64,000 bases of DNA from Prochlorococcus marinus str. AS9601 (GTDB lineage: Bacteria > Cyanobacteriota > Cyanobacteriia > PCC-6307 > Cyanobiaceae), in the NCBI RefSeq assembly GCF_000015645.1, contig NC_008816.1, forward strand, positions 992,001 to 1,056,000, in the 5' to 3' direction. Both the position numbers and the translations under genes were made by a program. Under the pieces are notes generated by a model. The model was given only the letters and a program-made list of their open reading frames with translations, did not search any database and was not told the DNA's origin. Shown here piece by piece: positions 50,693 through 58,253 of this stretch; position 1 is the first letter of the stretch; each line of letters opens with the position of its first letter.

Positions 50693-51657
50693 AATTAAAA
50701 AAAAAAGATCTGCTTTATAGCAGATCTTTCTTTGTGTGTAGTTTTTCTAATCTAAGTTATTAGAAAGAGAATGATGCTTTAACAGCTACGCCTGTGTCAT
50801 CAGTAGTATCTTCTACGATAAATACACCAGGTGTAATAGTCATGCCATCATTTACTGGATAAGAGTAAGATGCTTCATAGATCATTTTCTCAGACTCAGT
50901 ATCTTTAAAGAGTCCTGTAGTTGCAGCAGCAACGTTTACTGTACCAGGGCCAACGTCAGAGAAAGTTAAACCAACGAAGTATCCAGTTTTATCATCTGAA
51001 CCATCATCTTGAGTTTCGTAACCAACACTTAAGTCTGCTAAATCAAAACTGTAGTAACCTTGGAAACCCCAAGTTGTTGTCTCAGCGCCTGTTCCACCAT
51101 CATCAGTAGAATATCCAACAGCTAATCCGTAAGTGTCTGTTGTATAAGCAGCATTAAGACCGTATATGTCAGATGAATCACCTAAGATTTCATCTTCAGG
51201 AGAAGAAATTCCACCAGCTACTGAGAAACCATTATCAAATGCATAACTTATAGATGCTGTAACAGCTTTACCAGTTACACCTAGAGAATTACCTGTTCCA
51301 CAGTCGTCTGGGGTGTAATCAGTAAATGCACTGTAAAGACAAGCTCCTGTAAATGAAGCACTGATGTCAGTTGCATCACCAACGATCATTGTTGCTCCAC
51401 CAACAGGGAATGTGTAAGTTACACCATCAACATTTAATTTAGTTCCTTCGTCGAAGCCCATTGCTTTACTTAGAACTGATGCTGCTGAATTACCACTGTC
51501 AATAGTAATATCTAGTGAATCTTCACCTGTAAAACTTGTTGATAAACCAATGTTGAATTGGTAGTCAAGACTTGTTGTTTCGCTAGTTGCACCGTCGATA
51601 GCACCTAAAACAGCATCAACGCTGAAGGATGCAGAAGTTGTTTCTGAGAAACTGCCA
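50693..51657 (-). repeat. Long direct repeat, copy 1 (porin 3' part and terminator)
   Basis: About 965 bp covering the terminator hairpin and the last 300 or so codons of the porin gene match 53883-54847 with an offset of 3190 bp. I saw no mismatch in the bases compared, and the encoded proteins are identical over this block. The match breaks sharply on both sides. Recent duplication or gene conversion is the likely cause. Confidence 0.93.
50697..50729 (-). terminator. Rho-independent terminator of the first porin gene
   Basis: On the minus strand AAAGATCTGC and GCAGATCTTT form a 10-bp stem around a 6-nt loop, followed by a run of T (A run at 50697-50706 on the plus strand). It lies about 30 bp after the porin stop codon. 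The identical structure follows the second porin gene. Confidence 0.9.
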
Positions 51658-51869
51658 TCATGACTATGATCATCAACTAAACCTTCTCCACCTGCAAGTA
51701 AAGAGTCATGATTTAGTTCATCATTTACAAAAGCATTGGCTAGATCAATATGCTCTAGATCAGAGTATTTTGAGATATTATTTAGGTCTGCCTCGCCAGC
51801 AAACGTAGATAATGGAGCTAGTAGACCAATAGTTGCTGGAGCTACTAACAAGCTTTTAAAAAGCTTCAT
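50760..51869 (-). CDS. Outer-membrane porin, copy 1
   Basis: 369 residues from the ATG at 51869, preceded by GAGGAATTTT as ribosome binding site; an upstream in-frame GTG at 51881 is less likely. The signal peptide is MKLFKSLLVAPATIGLLAPL with cleavage near STFA. The mature N-terminus has a SLH-like acidic stretch (LNNISKYSDLEHIDLANAF) and a His/Asp-rich bit (VDDHSHDG). The rest is Gly/Thr/Asp-rich alternating strands ending in VKASFSF, the terminal Phe typical of outer-membrane barrels. Two cysteines lie in TGACLYSAF and DDCGTG. Picocyanobacterial porins like this are major outer-membrane proteins. The barrel is identical to that of copy 2. Confidence 0.9.
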   Translation of the reverse strand: MKLFKSLLVAPATIGLLAPLSTFAGEADLNNISKYSDLEHIDLANAFVNDELNHDSLLAGGEGLVDDHSHDGSFSETTSASFSVDAVLGAIDGATSETTSLDYQFNIGLSTSFTGEDSLDITIDSGNSAASVLSKAMGFDEGTKLNVDGVTYTFPVGGATMIVGDATDISASFTGACLYSAFTDYTPDDCGTGNSLGVTGKAVTASISYAFDNGFSVAGGISSPEDEILGDSSDIYGLNAAYTTDTYGLAVGYSTDDGGTGAETTTWGFQGYYSFDLADLSVGYETQDDGSDDKTGYFVGLTFSDVGPGTVNVAAATTGLFKDTESEKMIYEASYSYPVNDGMTITPGVFIVEDTTDDTGVAVKASFSF

Positions 51870-51974
51870 AAAATTCCTCACACAATTTAAGGTATTTTAA
51901 AGGTAATCTATTTGCCAAGAATTTACAACCTCCAGTAGACAAAATCCGAGCCGGTTATTACTAAAACACTCTCT

Positions 51975-53819
51975 TCACCTAGAAATCTTTTCTGCAAGAA
52001 GTTTATTTGTTTTAATAATTTCTATTGCAGGTTCCAAAAGTTCCTTATATTCTTTCCAAATTCCTATAGAAGAAGAATAAAATTTCTTTCTTATTTGAGC
52101 GCTACTTGCGGTGTGTACATTTCTTTTGTTTTGATGGGGAGAAAGATATTTTTCGTCCCAATCCCAACCAAGCCAATTTATTATCCTAGGTATTACATTA
52201 TTGGGATTTTCAATTAAGTCTTCATAGTAATAATCATAAATATTTACACCATATTTAATTTTATATTCCTCCATAGTTTCAAAATAGTGTTTATATAAAC
52301 AAGAAATATCAGATAAAGAGAAAGAGAATGACTGATTTAAAAAGTTTGCTCTATAAATGGATAAAATATTATCGAGAGGGTTTCTTATGCAATTTATTAT
52401 TTTTGCTTTAGGAAAAAAATTAGAAATAATGGCAATATACATATAATTAAATAAACTTTTATCGGTGTAAAAGGTAGCGGATTTAAATTGATTAATAACT
52501 TTTTTTTCATATAAATCATATATTTCTTCAAAATCTTTAGCTTCCTTGATGGATTCCTCTAAAAAGCTAACCTCGCCCATATCAGTTACTTCAGAATTTA
52601 AACTTAATATGTTTTCCAGTAAAGTACTTCCTGATCTTGGCATGCCAACAATAAAGACATAATTAGAAGAATTCTTCAAATATTTATTTTTTGATTTTTT
52701 GATTTTTAGTGATCTATAAGATTCAGTATGTTTAATCTTCAAACTTGAGTCAGATTTTTTATACTTCATGCCTTCGTCATTGGCGATTTTTAGATATTTT
52801 GCACTTTCTTTAAATTTTCCTTGTTTGTGCAGCAAATTTGAGATTGCAAAAGCTGCGTATATCTTTGAGTTTGGATTAAGATTCTCAAGTTTAGTATTTA
52901 ATAAAAAATCTAATTCATTTTTATGATTCTTAAAATCATAAATCCCAGATAATTCATAAAAACTATTGAAGTCAAATTTATTTCTAGAAATAATAAATAA
53001 GTTAGTCTCAATAGCAAGTTTAAGCTGTCCTGAATTTCTATAGAAACTTGCTAAATTTTTATAAAAAGGCATGAAATTGGGAGATAGGTTTATTCCCTTT
53101 TTTAGTATTTGTATACTTTTACTTAATTGATTCTTATCCTTATACAGAATACTTAAATTTAAATAAGCCAATTCCAATCCTTGATATTTTTTGGTCAATT
53201 TTAAAAGAATTGTTTCTGCTTCTTCGTACTTCCTTTTTTTTAGGAATGCATTGGCTAGAAGAATATTTATTCTTATTTCTTTATTTTTATCTTTTTTAAT
53301 TCTATTTTTATTATTTAGATTTTCCAAGATATACAATGCTTCATCAATATTGAATTTATTGATATAAATCTCAGACTTTAAAAGTTTATAAATATCATTA
53401 TTTATCGATACTTTAATAGCTTTATCTATATAATCTAGTGCATAATCAAAGTTTCTCAATGTAAAGTACAAAAGAGAAAGATTATAAAGTAAATCTCCAT
53501 GATTAGGATTAATTTTTATTGCCTTTTGCAGTACCCTTTCTGCATCATTGAATTTGTTCTCAATTTTTAATATTTCAGCTAATAAAATATAAGAATTAAT
53601 TGATGATGAGAATTTATTAATTAGATTGAGAAATACTCTTTTTGCTAAATTAAAATTTTTTAAATCTCTACAAAACAACCCATAAGCGTAAAGTAAATCA
53701 AAAGAATCATTATTTGATTTTAATAACTCTTGAAATATCTGATTTGCCTCTAAAGAGTTCCCTGCTTTATGTTTTATTTTTGCTTCTTCAATTTTTTTTA
53801 ATAAGTCAATTTTTTTCAA
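51975..53819 (-). CDS. TPR-repeat protein fused to a sulfotransferase domain
   Basis: 614 residues. Residues about 1-350 hold eight or more tetratricopeptide repeats (for example the one around IKINPNHGDLLYNLSLLYF). Residues 385-614 are a PAPS-dependent sulfotransferase: the 5'-phosphosulfate loop VGMPRSGSTLLENIL is at 391-405, and the 3'-phosphate site is in INCIRNPLDNILSIYR. It probably sulfates a peptide or glycan, and the TPR part would bind the acceptor; this is inference. The gene lies between two near-identical porin genes, a placement that suggests insertion or duplication around it. Confidence 0.87.
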   Translation of the reverse strand: MKKIDLLKKIEEAKIKHKAGNSLEANQIFQELLKSNNDSFDLLYAYGLFCRDLKNFNLAKRVFLNLINKFSSSINSYILLAEILKIENKFNDAERVLQKAIKINPNHGDLLYNLSLLYFTLRNFDYALDYIDKAIKVSINNDIYKLLKSEIYINKFNIDEALYILENLNNKNRIKKDKNKEIRINILLANAFLKKRKYEEAETILLKLTKKYQGLELAYLNLSILYKDKNQLSKSIQILKKGINLSPNFMPFYKNLASFYRNSGQLKLAIETNLFIISRNKFDFNSFYELSGIYDFKNHKNELDFLLNTKLENLNPNSKIYAAFAISNLLHKQGKFKESAKYLKIANDEGMKYKKSDSSLKIKHTESYRSLKIKKSKNKYLKNSSNYVFIVGMPRSGSTLLENILSLNSEVTDMGEVSFLEESIKEAKDFEEIYDLYEKKVINQFKSATFYTDKSLFNYMYIAIISNFFPKAKIINCIRNPLDNILSIYRANFLNQSFSFSLSDISCLYKHYFETMEEYKIKYGVNIYDYYYEDLIENPNNVIPRIINWLGWDWDEKYLSPHQNKRNVHTASSAQIRKKFYSSSIGIWKEYKELLEPAIEIIKTNKLLAEKISR

Positions 53820-53882
53820 TATATTTAAATTTTTTATACATTATAGTTAATGAAAGTATTAAAAAAAAATATTAATTTTAGA

Positions 53883-54847
53883 AATTAAAAAAAAAAGATC
53901 TGCTTTATAGCAGATCTTTCTTTGTGTGTAGTTTTTCTAATCTAAGTTATTAGAAAGAGAATGATGCTTTAACAGCTACGCCTGTGTCATCAGTAGTATC
54001 TTCTACGATAAATACACCAGGTGTAATAGTCATGCCATCATTTACTGGATAAGAGTAAGATGCTTCATAGATCATTTTCTCAGACTCAGTATCTTTAAAG
54101 AGTCCTGTAGTTGCAGCAGCAACGTTTACTGTACCAGGGCCAACGTCAGAGAAAGTTAAACCAACGAAGTATCCAGTTTTATCATCTGAACCATCATCTT
54201 GAGTTTCGTAACCAACACTTAAGTCTGCTAAATCAAAACTGTAGTAACCTTGGAAACCCCAAGTTGTTGTCTCAGCGCCTGTTCCACCATCATCAGTAGA
54301 ATATCCAACAGCTAATCCGTAAGTGTCTGTTGTATAAGCAGCATTAAGACCGTATATGTCAGATGAATCACCTAAGATTTCATCTTCAGGAGAAGAAATT
54401 CCACCAGCTACTGAGAAACCATTATCAAATGCATAACTTATAGATGCTGTAACAGCTTTACCAGTTACACCTAGAGAATTACCTGTTCCACAGTCGTCTG
54501 GGGTGTAATCAGTAAATGCACTGTAAAGACAAGCTCCTGTAAATGAAGCACTGATGTCAGTTGCATCACCAACGATCATTGTTGCTCCACCAACAGGGAA
54601 TGTGTAAGTTACACCATCAACATTTAATTTAGTTCCTTCGTCGAAGCCCATTGCTTTACTTAGAACTGATGCTGCTGAATTACCACTGTCAATAGTAATA
54701 TCTAGTGAATCTTCACCTGTAAAACTTGTTGATAAACCAATGTTGAATTGGTAGTCAAGACTTGTTGTTTCGCTAGTTGCACCGTCGATAGCACCTAAAA
54801 CAGCATCAACGCTGAAGGATGCAGAAGTTGTTTCTGAGAAACTGCCA
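53883..54847 (-). repeat. Long direct repeat, copy 2 (porin 3' part and terminator)
   Basis: The second copy of the roughly 965-bp block described at 50693-51657. It includes the terminator hairpin and the shared barrel-coding part of the second porin gene. Beyond 54847 the two genes differ in the mature N-terminal region, then become similar again over the signal peptide and ribosome binding site. Confidence 0.93.
53887..53919 (-). terminator. Rho-independent terminator of the second porin gene
   Basis: The same 10-bp stem (AAAGATCTGC / GCAGATCTTT) and T run as after the first porin gene, about 30 bp after the stop codon. It should also insulate the downstream TPR-sulfotransferase gene from porin transcription. 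Confidence 0.9.
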
Positions 54848-55017
54848 GCTTCGAAGTTGTTTAGTCTAGCTTCTAAACCGTCTACACGGCTATTTGTAAC
54901 TGCAATTTCTTCTGCAGCATTGAAGTCGTTAATAGTGACTTCATTCGCAGTTGCCGCCATAGGCGCAAGAAGGCCTAATGATGCAGGAGCAACTAATAAG
55001 CTCTTAAAAAGCTTCAT
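53950..55017 (-). CDS. Outer-membrane porin, copy 2
   Basis: 355 residues from the ATG at 55017, chosen because it is preceded by GAGGAAATTT and starts the signal peptide MKLFKSLLVAPASLGLLAPM; a longer frame to 55080 lacks such support. The mature N-terminus (NEVTINDFNAAEEIAVTNS) leads into RVDGLEARLNNFEAG, a short coiled coil common before cyanobacterial porin barrels. From GSFSETTSASF onward it is identical to copy 1, ending VKASFSF. Likely a highly expressed nutrient channel, by family resemblance. It has its own terminator and upstream region. Confidence 0.92.
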   Translation of the reverse strand: MKLFKSLLVAPASLGLLAPMAATANEVTINDFNAAEEIAVTNSRVDGLEARLNNFEAGSFSETTSASFSVDAVLGAIDGATSETTSLDYQFNIGLSTSFTGEDSLDITIDSGNSAASVLSKAMGFDEGTKLNVDGVTYTFPVGGATMIVGDATDISASFTGACLYSAFTDYTPDDCGTGNSLGVTGKAVTASISYAFDNGFSVAGGISSPEDEILGDSSDIYGLNAAYTTDTYGLAVGYSTDDGGTGAETTTWGFQGYYSFDLADLSVGYETQDDGSDDKTGYFVGLTFSDVGPGTVNVAAATTGLFKDTESEKMIYEASYSYPVNDGMTITPGVFIVEDTTDDTGVAVKASFSF

Positions 55018-55196
55018 AAATTTCCTCACACGAAATTTAAAGTACACCTCAAGATAGTGTATTTGGGTATACGAAATCAAGTATTAACTGCTACATAATG
55101 AAAAAAAGTGCCACTTTTTTTAGTTGCACAATCAAAATTACTAAATTATTTTATCAAGATTTCGTTATTTGCGATGAAATAACAAAAGGATTAATT

Positions 55197-55361
55197 TTAT
55201 ATTTTTTTCGAAATTTTAAAAGTAACTTTCTCTGTTTTATATTTTTTCTTTTTTCTATTATCAATTGAATCAACGTACCACCCAGAGGCCAACCTAGTGT
55301 CAATTTCCTCGTAGCTTTCTTTTTGATTAATTTTATTTAGGGATTTCTTTTTATAATCCAT
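55197..55361 (-). CDS. Very small basic protein
   Basis: 54 codons from the ATG at 55361. The product starts MDYKKKSLNKINQKESYEEI, has a central DTRLASGWYVDSID and a Lys-rich end. The ordered mix of charged and aromatic residues suggests a real small protein rather than chance. The preceding AAGGTT is a weak ribosome binding site. Function unknown. Confidence 0.5.
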   Translation of the reverse strand: MDYKKKSLNKINQKESYEEIDTRLASGWYVDSIDNRKKKKYKTEKVTFKISKKI

Positions 55362-55593
55362 AAACCTTCAAAGTTTTTTTATTTAATAGAAAAAATATAG
55401 CATTTAAATAACATTTGAGCTTTAGATTAGTTTGGTAAATAATTTTTATTAGCATTTTGAAAATTATTTTCTTATGGAGCTTTACTTTCCTGAAATCTTT
55501 AGAAAAAAGAAAAAAAGACTTTTATTTCCCTCAACAAAAAAAATAATTAGTTATATTTTTTAAAAATTAAATACCTGAGGAGCACAAGGTCAA

Positions 55594-55698
55594 ATGACTC
55601 ATCTAAATCTTTTTGTAAATTCACTACCAAGAGATCTATTAGAATTTGTTTTTTTTCTTGCAGTTGGTTTTACAGCTGGATCTGTTGGAATCATATAA
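55594..55698 (+). CDS. One-helix membrane peptide
   Basis: 34 residues starting MTHLNLFVNSLPRDLLEF followed by one membrane helix (VFFLAVGFTAGSVGII). A strong ribosome binding site, GAGGAGCACAAGGTC, lies just upstream. The size and the short polar head recall small photosynthetic subunits, but it does not match PsaI, PsaJ, PsaM, PetL or PetN by eye. I assign no name. Confidence 0.6.
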   Translation: MTHLNLFVNSLPRDLLEFVFFLAVGFTAGSVGII

Positions 55699-55826
55699 AT
55701 TCAAATAACAAGGTTTCTAAATTCAATCTCTCAAATTTTTACTAAAAACTAAAAATTTTCTACTTGATAGACAAATTACTAAAGCTCACTAATAGATACT
55801 TTTTTTAAAATTCCACTTTTGTGATT

Positions 55827-56339
55827 CTATAAGGTAACTATTGAGTGTACTGGAAAATCCAACTTAGATTTGCCTTTTAAACTCTTCAATTCAACAACAG
55901 TTATTAATCCCAATATTTTCTTCTTTTGATCACGAATCAACCTTGATACAGATTTAACTGTTCCTCCTGTAGCTAATAAATCATCTACGATTACAAAAGA
56001 ATTAAATTTTTTCAGGGCATTAACTTGTATTGAAAGAGAATTTTTCCCATATTCCAAATCATATTCTCTTGTTAATAACTGTCCTGGTAGTTTCCCAGGT
56101 TTACGTGCCACAATCATAGGTTTAGATGATTCTAGAGCAACTGCTGAACCAAAAATAAATCCCCTCGCATCTATGGAAATTATTGCTTCAGCTTTTTTTA
56201 GGAATTGATTTGAAGACATTTTTAAAATTATGTCCTGAAAAATATCTGGATATTGAAGAATTTCGAGAACGTCCTTAAATTCAATCCCTTTTTTTGGAAA
56301 ATCCTTATAAGTGAGAATCAAATCTTCTAATTTTTTCAT
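55827..56339 (-). CDS. apt: Adenine phosphoribosyltransferase
   Basis: Salvages adenine to AMP with PRPP. 170 residues, ATG start. The N-terminal DFPKKGIEFKDV is the family hood motif, ISIDARGFIFGSAVA binds the purine, and the PRPP loop is VIVDDLLATGGTVKS. Normal length. The last core gene before the tRNA-Pro island. Confidence 0.95.
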   Translation of the reverse strand: MKKLEDLILTYKDFPKKGIEFKDVLEILQYPDIFQDIILKMSSNQFLKKAEAIISIDARGFIFGSAVALESSKPMIVARKPGKLPGQLLTREYDLEYGKNSLSIQVNALKKFNSFVIVDDLLATGGTVKSVSRLIRDQKKKILGLITVVELKSLKGKSKLDFPVHSIVTL

Positions 56340-56521
56340 ACTTCAAATTCTCAAAAGCAATTCAGATGGATATCCTTATGGATTTCAATTCACATTTTTA
56401 ATATGTCGTAAATTAAAAACATTTCAAAGCGAACTAATAAGTAATATCTTGATTTGGATAAACTAATTTATAGGATCAATGAAACTATTTTAATTCTGAA
56501 AAAAGTAACTAAAATCATTTT

Positions 56522-56645
56522 TAGCCTGAAAATTGCTTTTTTATAAATATTTTTGAAATTAAGGCTTCTATAGATTTCTGTTATGAACTAAGATCTTGTG
56601 AGCGGGGCGGGGCGCAGCTTGATAGCTCGAGTGCTTTAGAGCATC
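56522..56645 (+). repeat. Decayed copy of the tRNA-Pro upstream flank and 5' half
   Basis: From TAGCCTGAAAATTGC through TTATGAACTAAGATCTTGTGAG this stretch aligns with 57885-57967, the flank upstream of the intact tRNA-Pro, and from 56603 it continues as a degraded tRNA 5' half (CGGGGCGGGGCGCAGCTTGA and on to GTGCTTTAGAGCA). Substitutions in the D-arm and anticodon stem, and the loss of the 3' half, make it a non-functional remnant. The offset to the intact copy is 1365 bp. Confidence 0.8.
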
Positions 56646-56730
56646 CCTTTTTATTAACGAGAACGATTGCATCAACTGACTTTCTTACTTTTATTACAAA
56701 CCAAAAAGCGAGGGAAAGCGACAAAATTTT

Positions 56731-56744
56731 AGTAGCGCGGGTGC
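56731..56744 (+). repeat. Second short fragment of the tRNA-Pro 5' half
   Basis: AGTAGCGCGGGTGC matches the D-arm and anticodon-stem part of tRNA-Pro (57989-57999 and neighbours) except at its first base or so. It lies about 90 bp after the larger remnant. Short enough to be chance, but the G+C-rich word is unusual in this DNA. Confidence 0.4.
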
Positions 56745-56835
56745 CTCTAAAATAATTTGCGAATCCTAATAAAATCAGTATTTTTTTTCAAATCATTTGC
56801 AATATAAAAACAGACAAATATGGAGAATTTTTTTT

Positions 56836-57828
56836 TTGAACAAACTTTCAAAAACATTATTAATAACATTTTTAGGATTATTTTCTATAAATCCAAGTTA
56901 TGCATTTGATGTTTTTTCCCTTGAGTCTGATACCACAAATAATGTGCTGAAGGTTTATGGGGTGGATTTAATAACTAAAGAAAAGACATTATTAACTGAA
57001 AAAAATTTAGGCGGATCAGATCCTTCTTCAGCGGGAAGAAACTCTTACGTAAATCCAAATTCCGGGGAGCTTGTAATAATTACCAATGAAAGTGGTCAAG
57101 AAGCTTATAACTGGAAAACAAATACTTGGAGAACAATTGATGAAAGTTTATTCCCCAATGCTCCTCATATTTTACAAGTACCCTCTGCGAGTGGTAATGG
57201 TTCATTAGAAGTTTATAGTCTTGGAGAAAAAACATTTCACGTCCAAACAACCTCATCACAAAAAAAATTATGGGGGACCAACTCAGATGGGAAAGTCGTC
57301 CCAATAAACATAACGAACGGGAGTAAATTATTAATAGATGGCAGAGATGTAGAGCAATCAATTAATAATGTGGGAGCGTTAAGTGCCGCTCTTACAGGTT
57401 TACCGACTATTCCTACCGAAACCAACCATGCTTGTGGATTAGGGACAGGAACTCATGGAGGTGATTTTGCATTTTCAGGTGGTTGTGCATCTAAAGTCAA
57501 TGAAAAACTGTCAATTAATTATGCCGCATCTATGACTATTCCTGGTCAAGATTACGCAGGTGATTTTGAAGATACTTTTTCCGCAAGAGCAGGATTTGTT
57601 TGGAAGTTAGGTAAATCATTGAAACCAACTCAAATAGGTTTGAAAGATAAGGCAATTATTGATGAAAAAATATCAATTCTTGAAAAAGATAATGAGATTT
57701 TAAAAGCTAAAAATGATGAGATAATTTCTCAAAATCAAAAACTTTTATCGAGATTAATGAAATTAGAAAATATAGCTTTAAATTTTCAATCAAAGCCAGA
57801 GATAATTTCTGCCGCCACCAAAGACTAA
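56836..57828 (+). CDS. Surface protein with a YadA-like membrane anchor and C-terminal coiled coil
   Basis: 330 residues from a TTG at 56836, chosen because GGAG lies about 10 nt before it; a TTG at 56797 would add 13 residues ahead of the signal peptide. The signal peptide is NKLSKTLLITFLGLFSINPSYA. Residues about 177-259 resemble the YadA anchor of trimeric autotransporters (NNVGALSAALTGLPTIP, then a Gly-rich GLGTGTHGGDFAFSGG and strands ending SARAGFVWKLG), with Cys at about 200 and 217. An unusual feature is the heptad-rich coiled coil after the anchor (about 275-313). An outer-membrane, surface-exposed role is inferred. It lies between tRNA-Pro remnants and the intact tRNA-Pro. Confidence 0.65.
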   Translation: MNKLSKTLLITFLGLFSINPSYAFDVFSLESDTTNNVLKVYGVDLITKEKTLLTEKNLGGSDPSSAGRNSYVNPNSGELVIITNESGQEAYNWKTNTWRTIDESLFPNAPHILQVPSASGNGSLEVYSLGEKTFHVQTTSSQKKLWGTNSDGKVVPINITNGSKLLIDGRDVEQSINNVGALSAALTGLPTIPTETNHACGLGTGTHGGDFAFSGGCASKVNEKLSINYAASMTIPGQDYAGDFEDTFSARAGFVWKLGKSLKPTQIGLKDKAIIDEKISILEKDNEILKAKNDEIISQNQKLLSRLMKLENIALNFQSKPEIISAATKD

Positions 57829-57834
57829 TTTCTA

Positions 57835-57874
57835 GTGACAAAACACATATTTTTTTAGTGACAAAATAGTGATA
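57835..57874 (+). repeat. Weak GTGACAAAA repeats upstream of tRNA-Pro
   Basis: GTGACAAAA occurs at 57835 and again at 57858, the latter as GTGACAAAATAGTGATA. They resemble the GTGGACAAATA repeats of the next segment with one base missing. They could be an older, decayed set of the same kind of site. Weak. Confidence 0.35.
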
Positions 57875-57967
57875 TAACTCATTTTCAAGCCTCAAAAATG
57901 ATTTTTTATAAAAAATTTAGAGATTTAGTCTTTTATAGATGACTGTTATGAACTAAGATCTTATGAG

Positions 57968-58041
57968 CGGGGCGTGGCGCAGCTTGGTAGCGCGGGTGCT
58001 TTGGGAGCACTAGGTCGCAGGTTCGAATCCTGTCGCCCCGA
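57968..58041 (+). tRNA. tRNA-Pro (anticodon UGG), island attachment target
   Basis: An intact 74-nt cloverleaf. The acceptor arms CGGGGCG and CGCCCCG pair fully, with discriminator A at 58041. The anticodon loop is TTTGGGA reading TGG and the T-loop is GTTCGAATC. Its 3' half (57996 onward) plus 4 flanking bases recurs perfectly at 61186-61235. The 5' half and upstream flank recur, decayed, at about 56.5-56.65 kb. Confidence 0.97.
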
Positions 58042-58045
58042 CTCT
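57996..58045 (+). repeat. tRNA-Pro 3'-half direct repeat, left copy (attL-like)
   Basis: 50 bp from GTGCTTTGGGAGCACTAGG to CCCCGACTCT, identical to 61186-61235. It spans the anticodon loop to just past the tRNA end, the region most tRNA-targeting tyrosine recombinases use. Weaker similarity continues about 15 bp past the end (CCAAGTCATA in both). Confidence 0.95.
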
Positions 58046-58060
58046 AATAATCCAAGTCAT

Positions 58061-58087
58061 AGATAGGTTCCCCAGCCTGTCTTTTTT
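58061..58087 (+). terminator. Terminator downstream of tRNA-Pro
   Basis: AGATAGG pairs with CCTGTCT (one G-T pair) around an 8-nt loop and is followed by six T. It begins 20 bp after the tRNA end. The equivalent place after the right-hand tRNA fragment also holds a terminator of different sequence. Confidence 0.75.
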
Positions 58088-58098
58088 ATTGGGTAAAA

Positions 58099-58135
58099 TT
58101 TGTCCACGTCTTAAGTGGACAGATAGTGGACAAAT
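58099..58135. repeat. GTGGAC paired repeat, left end of cassette A (arm-type site candidate)
   Basis: GTGGACAGATA is followed directly by GTGGACAAAT (58115-58135), an 11-bp period. An inverted copy TTTGTCCAC lies just before, at 58099-58107. The pair starts exactly 70 bp after the end of the tRNA 3'-half repeat. It matches 61077-61097 in 20 of 21 positions. Confidence 0.8.
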
Positions 58136-58253
58136 TACCATCCAAATATATTCATAAAAAATCTTATTTTCTAAAATTTATGATTCTAAATTTTAAAAAT
58201 ACTAATAATATGTATAAATAAGAACCTGAATTGTTATTCTTAAAGATATTTTA

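Noticed and set aside
50921-51109. Identical plus-strand frames inside both porin genes (50921-51109 and 54111-54299), a Gln/His-rich peptide.
   Set aside because: They are antisense to the porin coding sequence and identical only because the porin DNA is identical.
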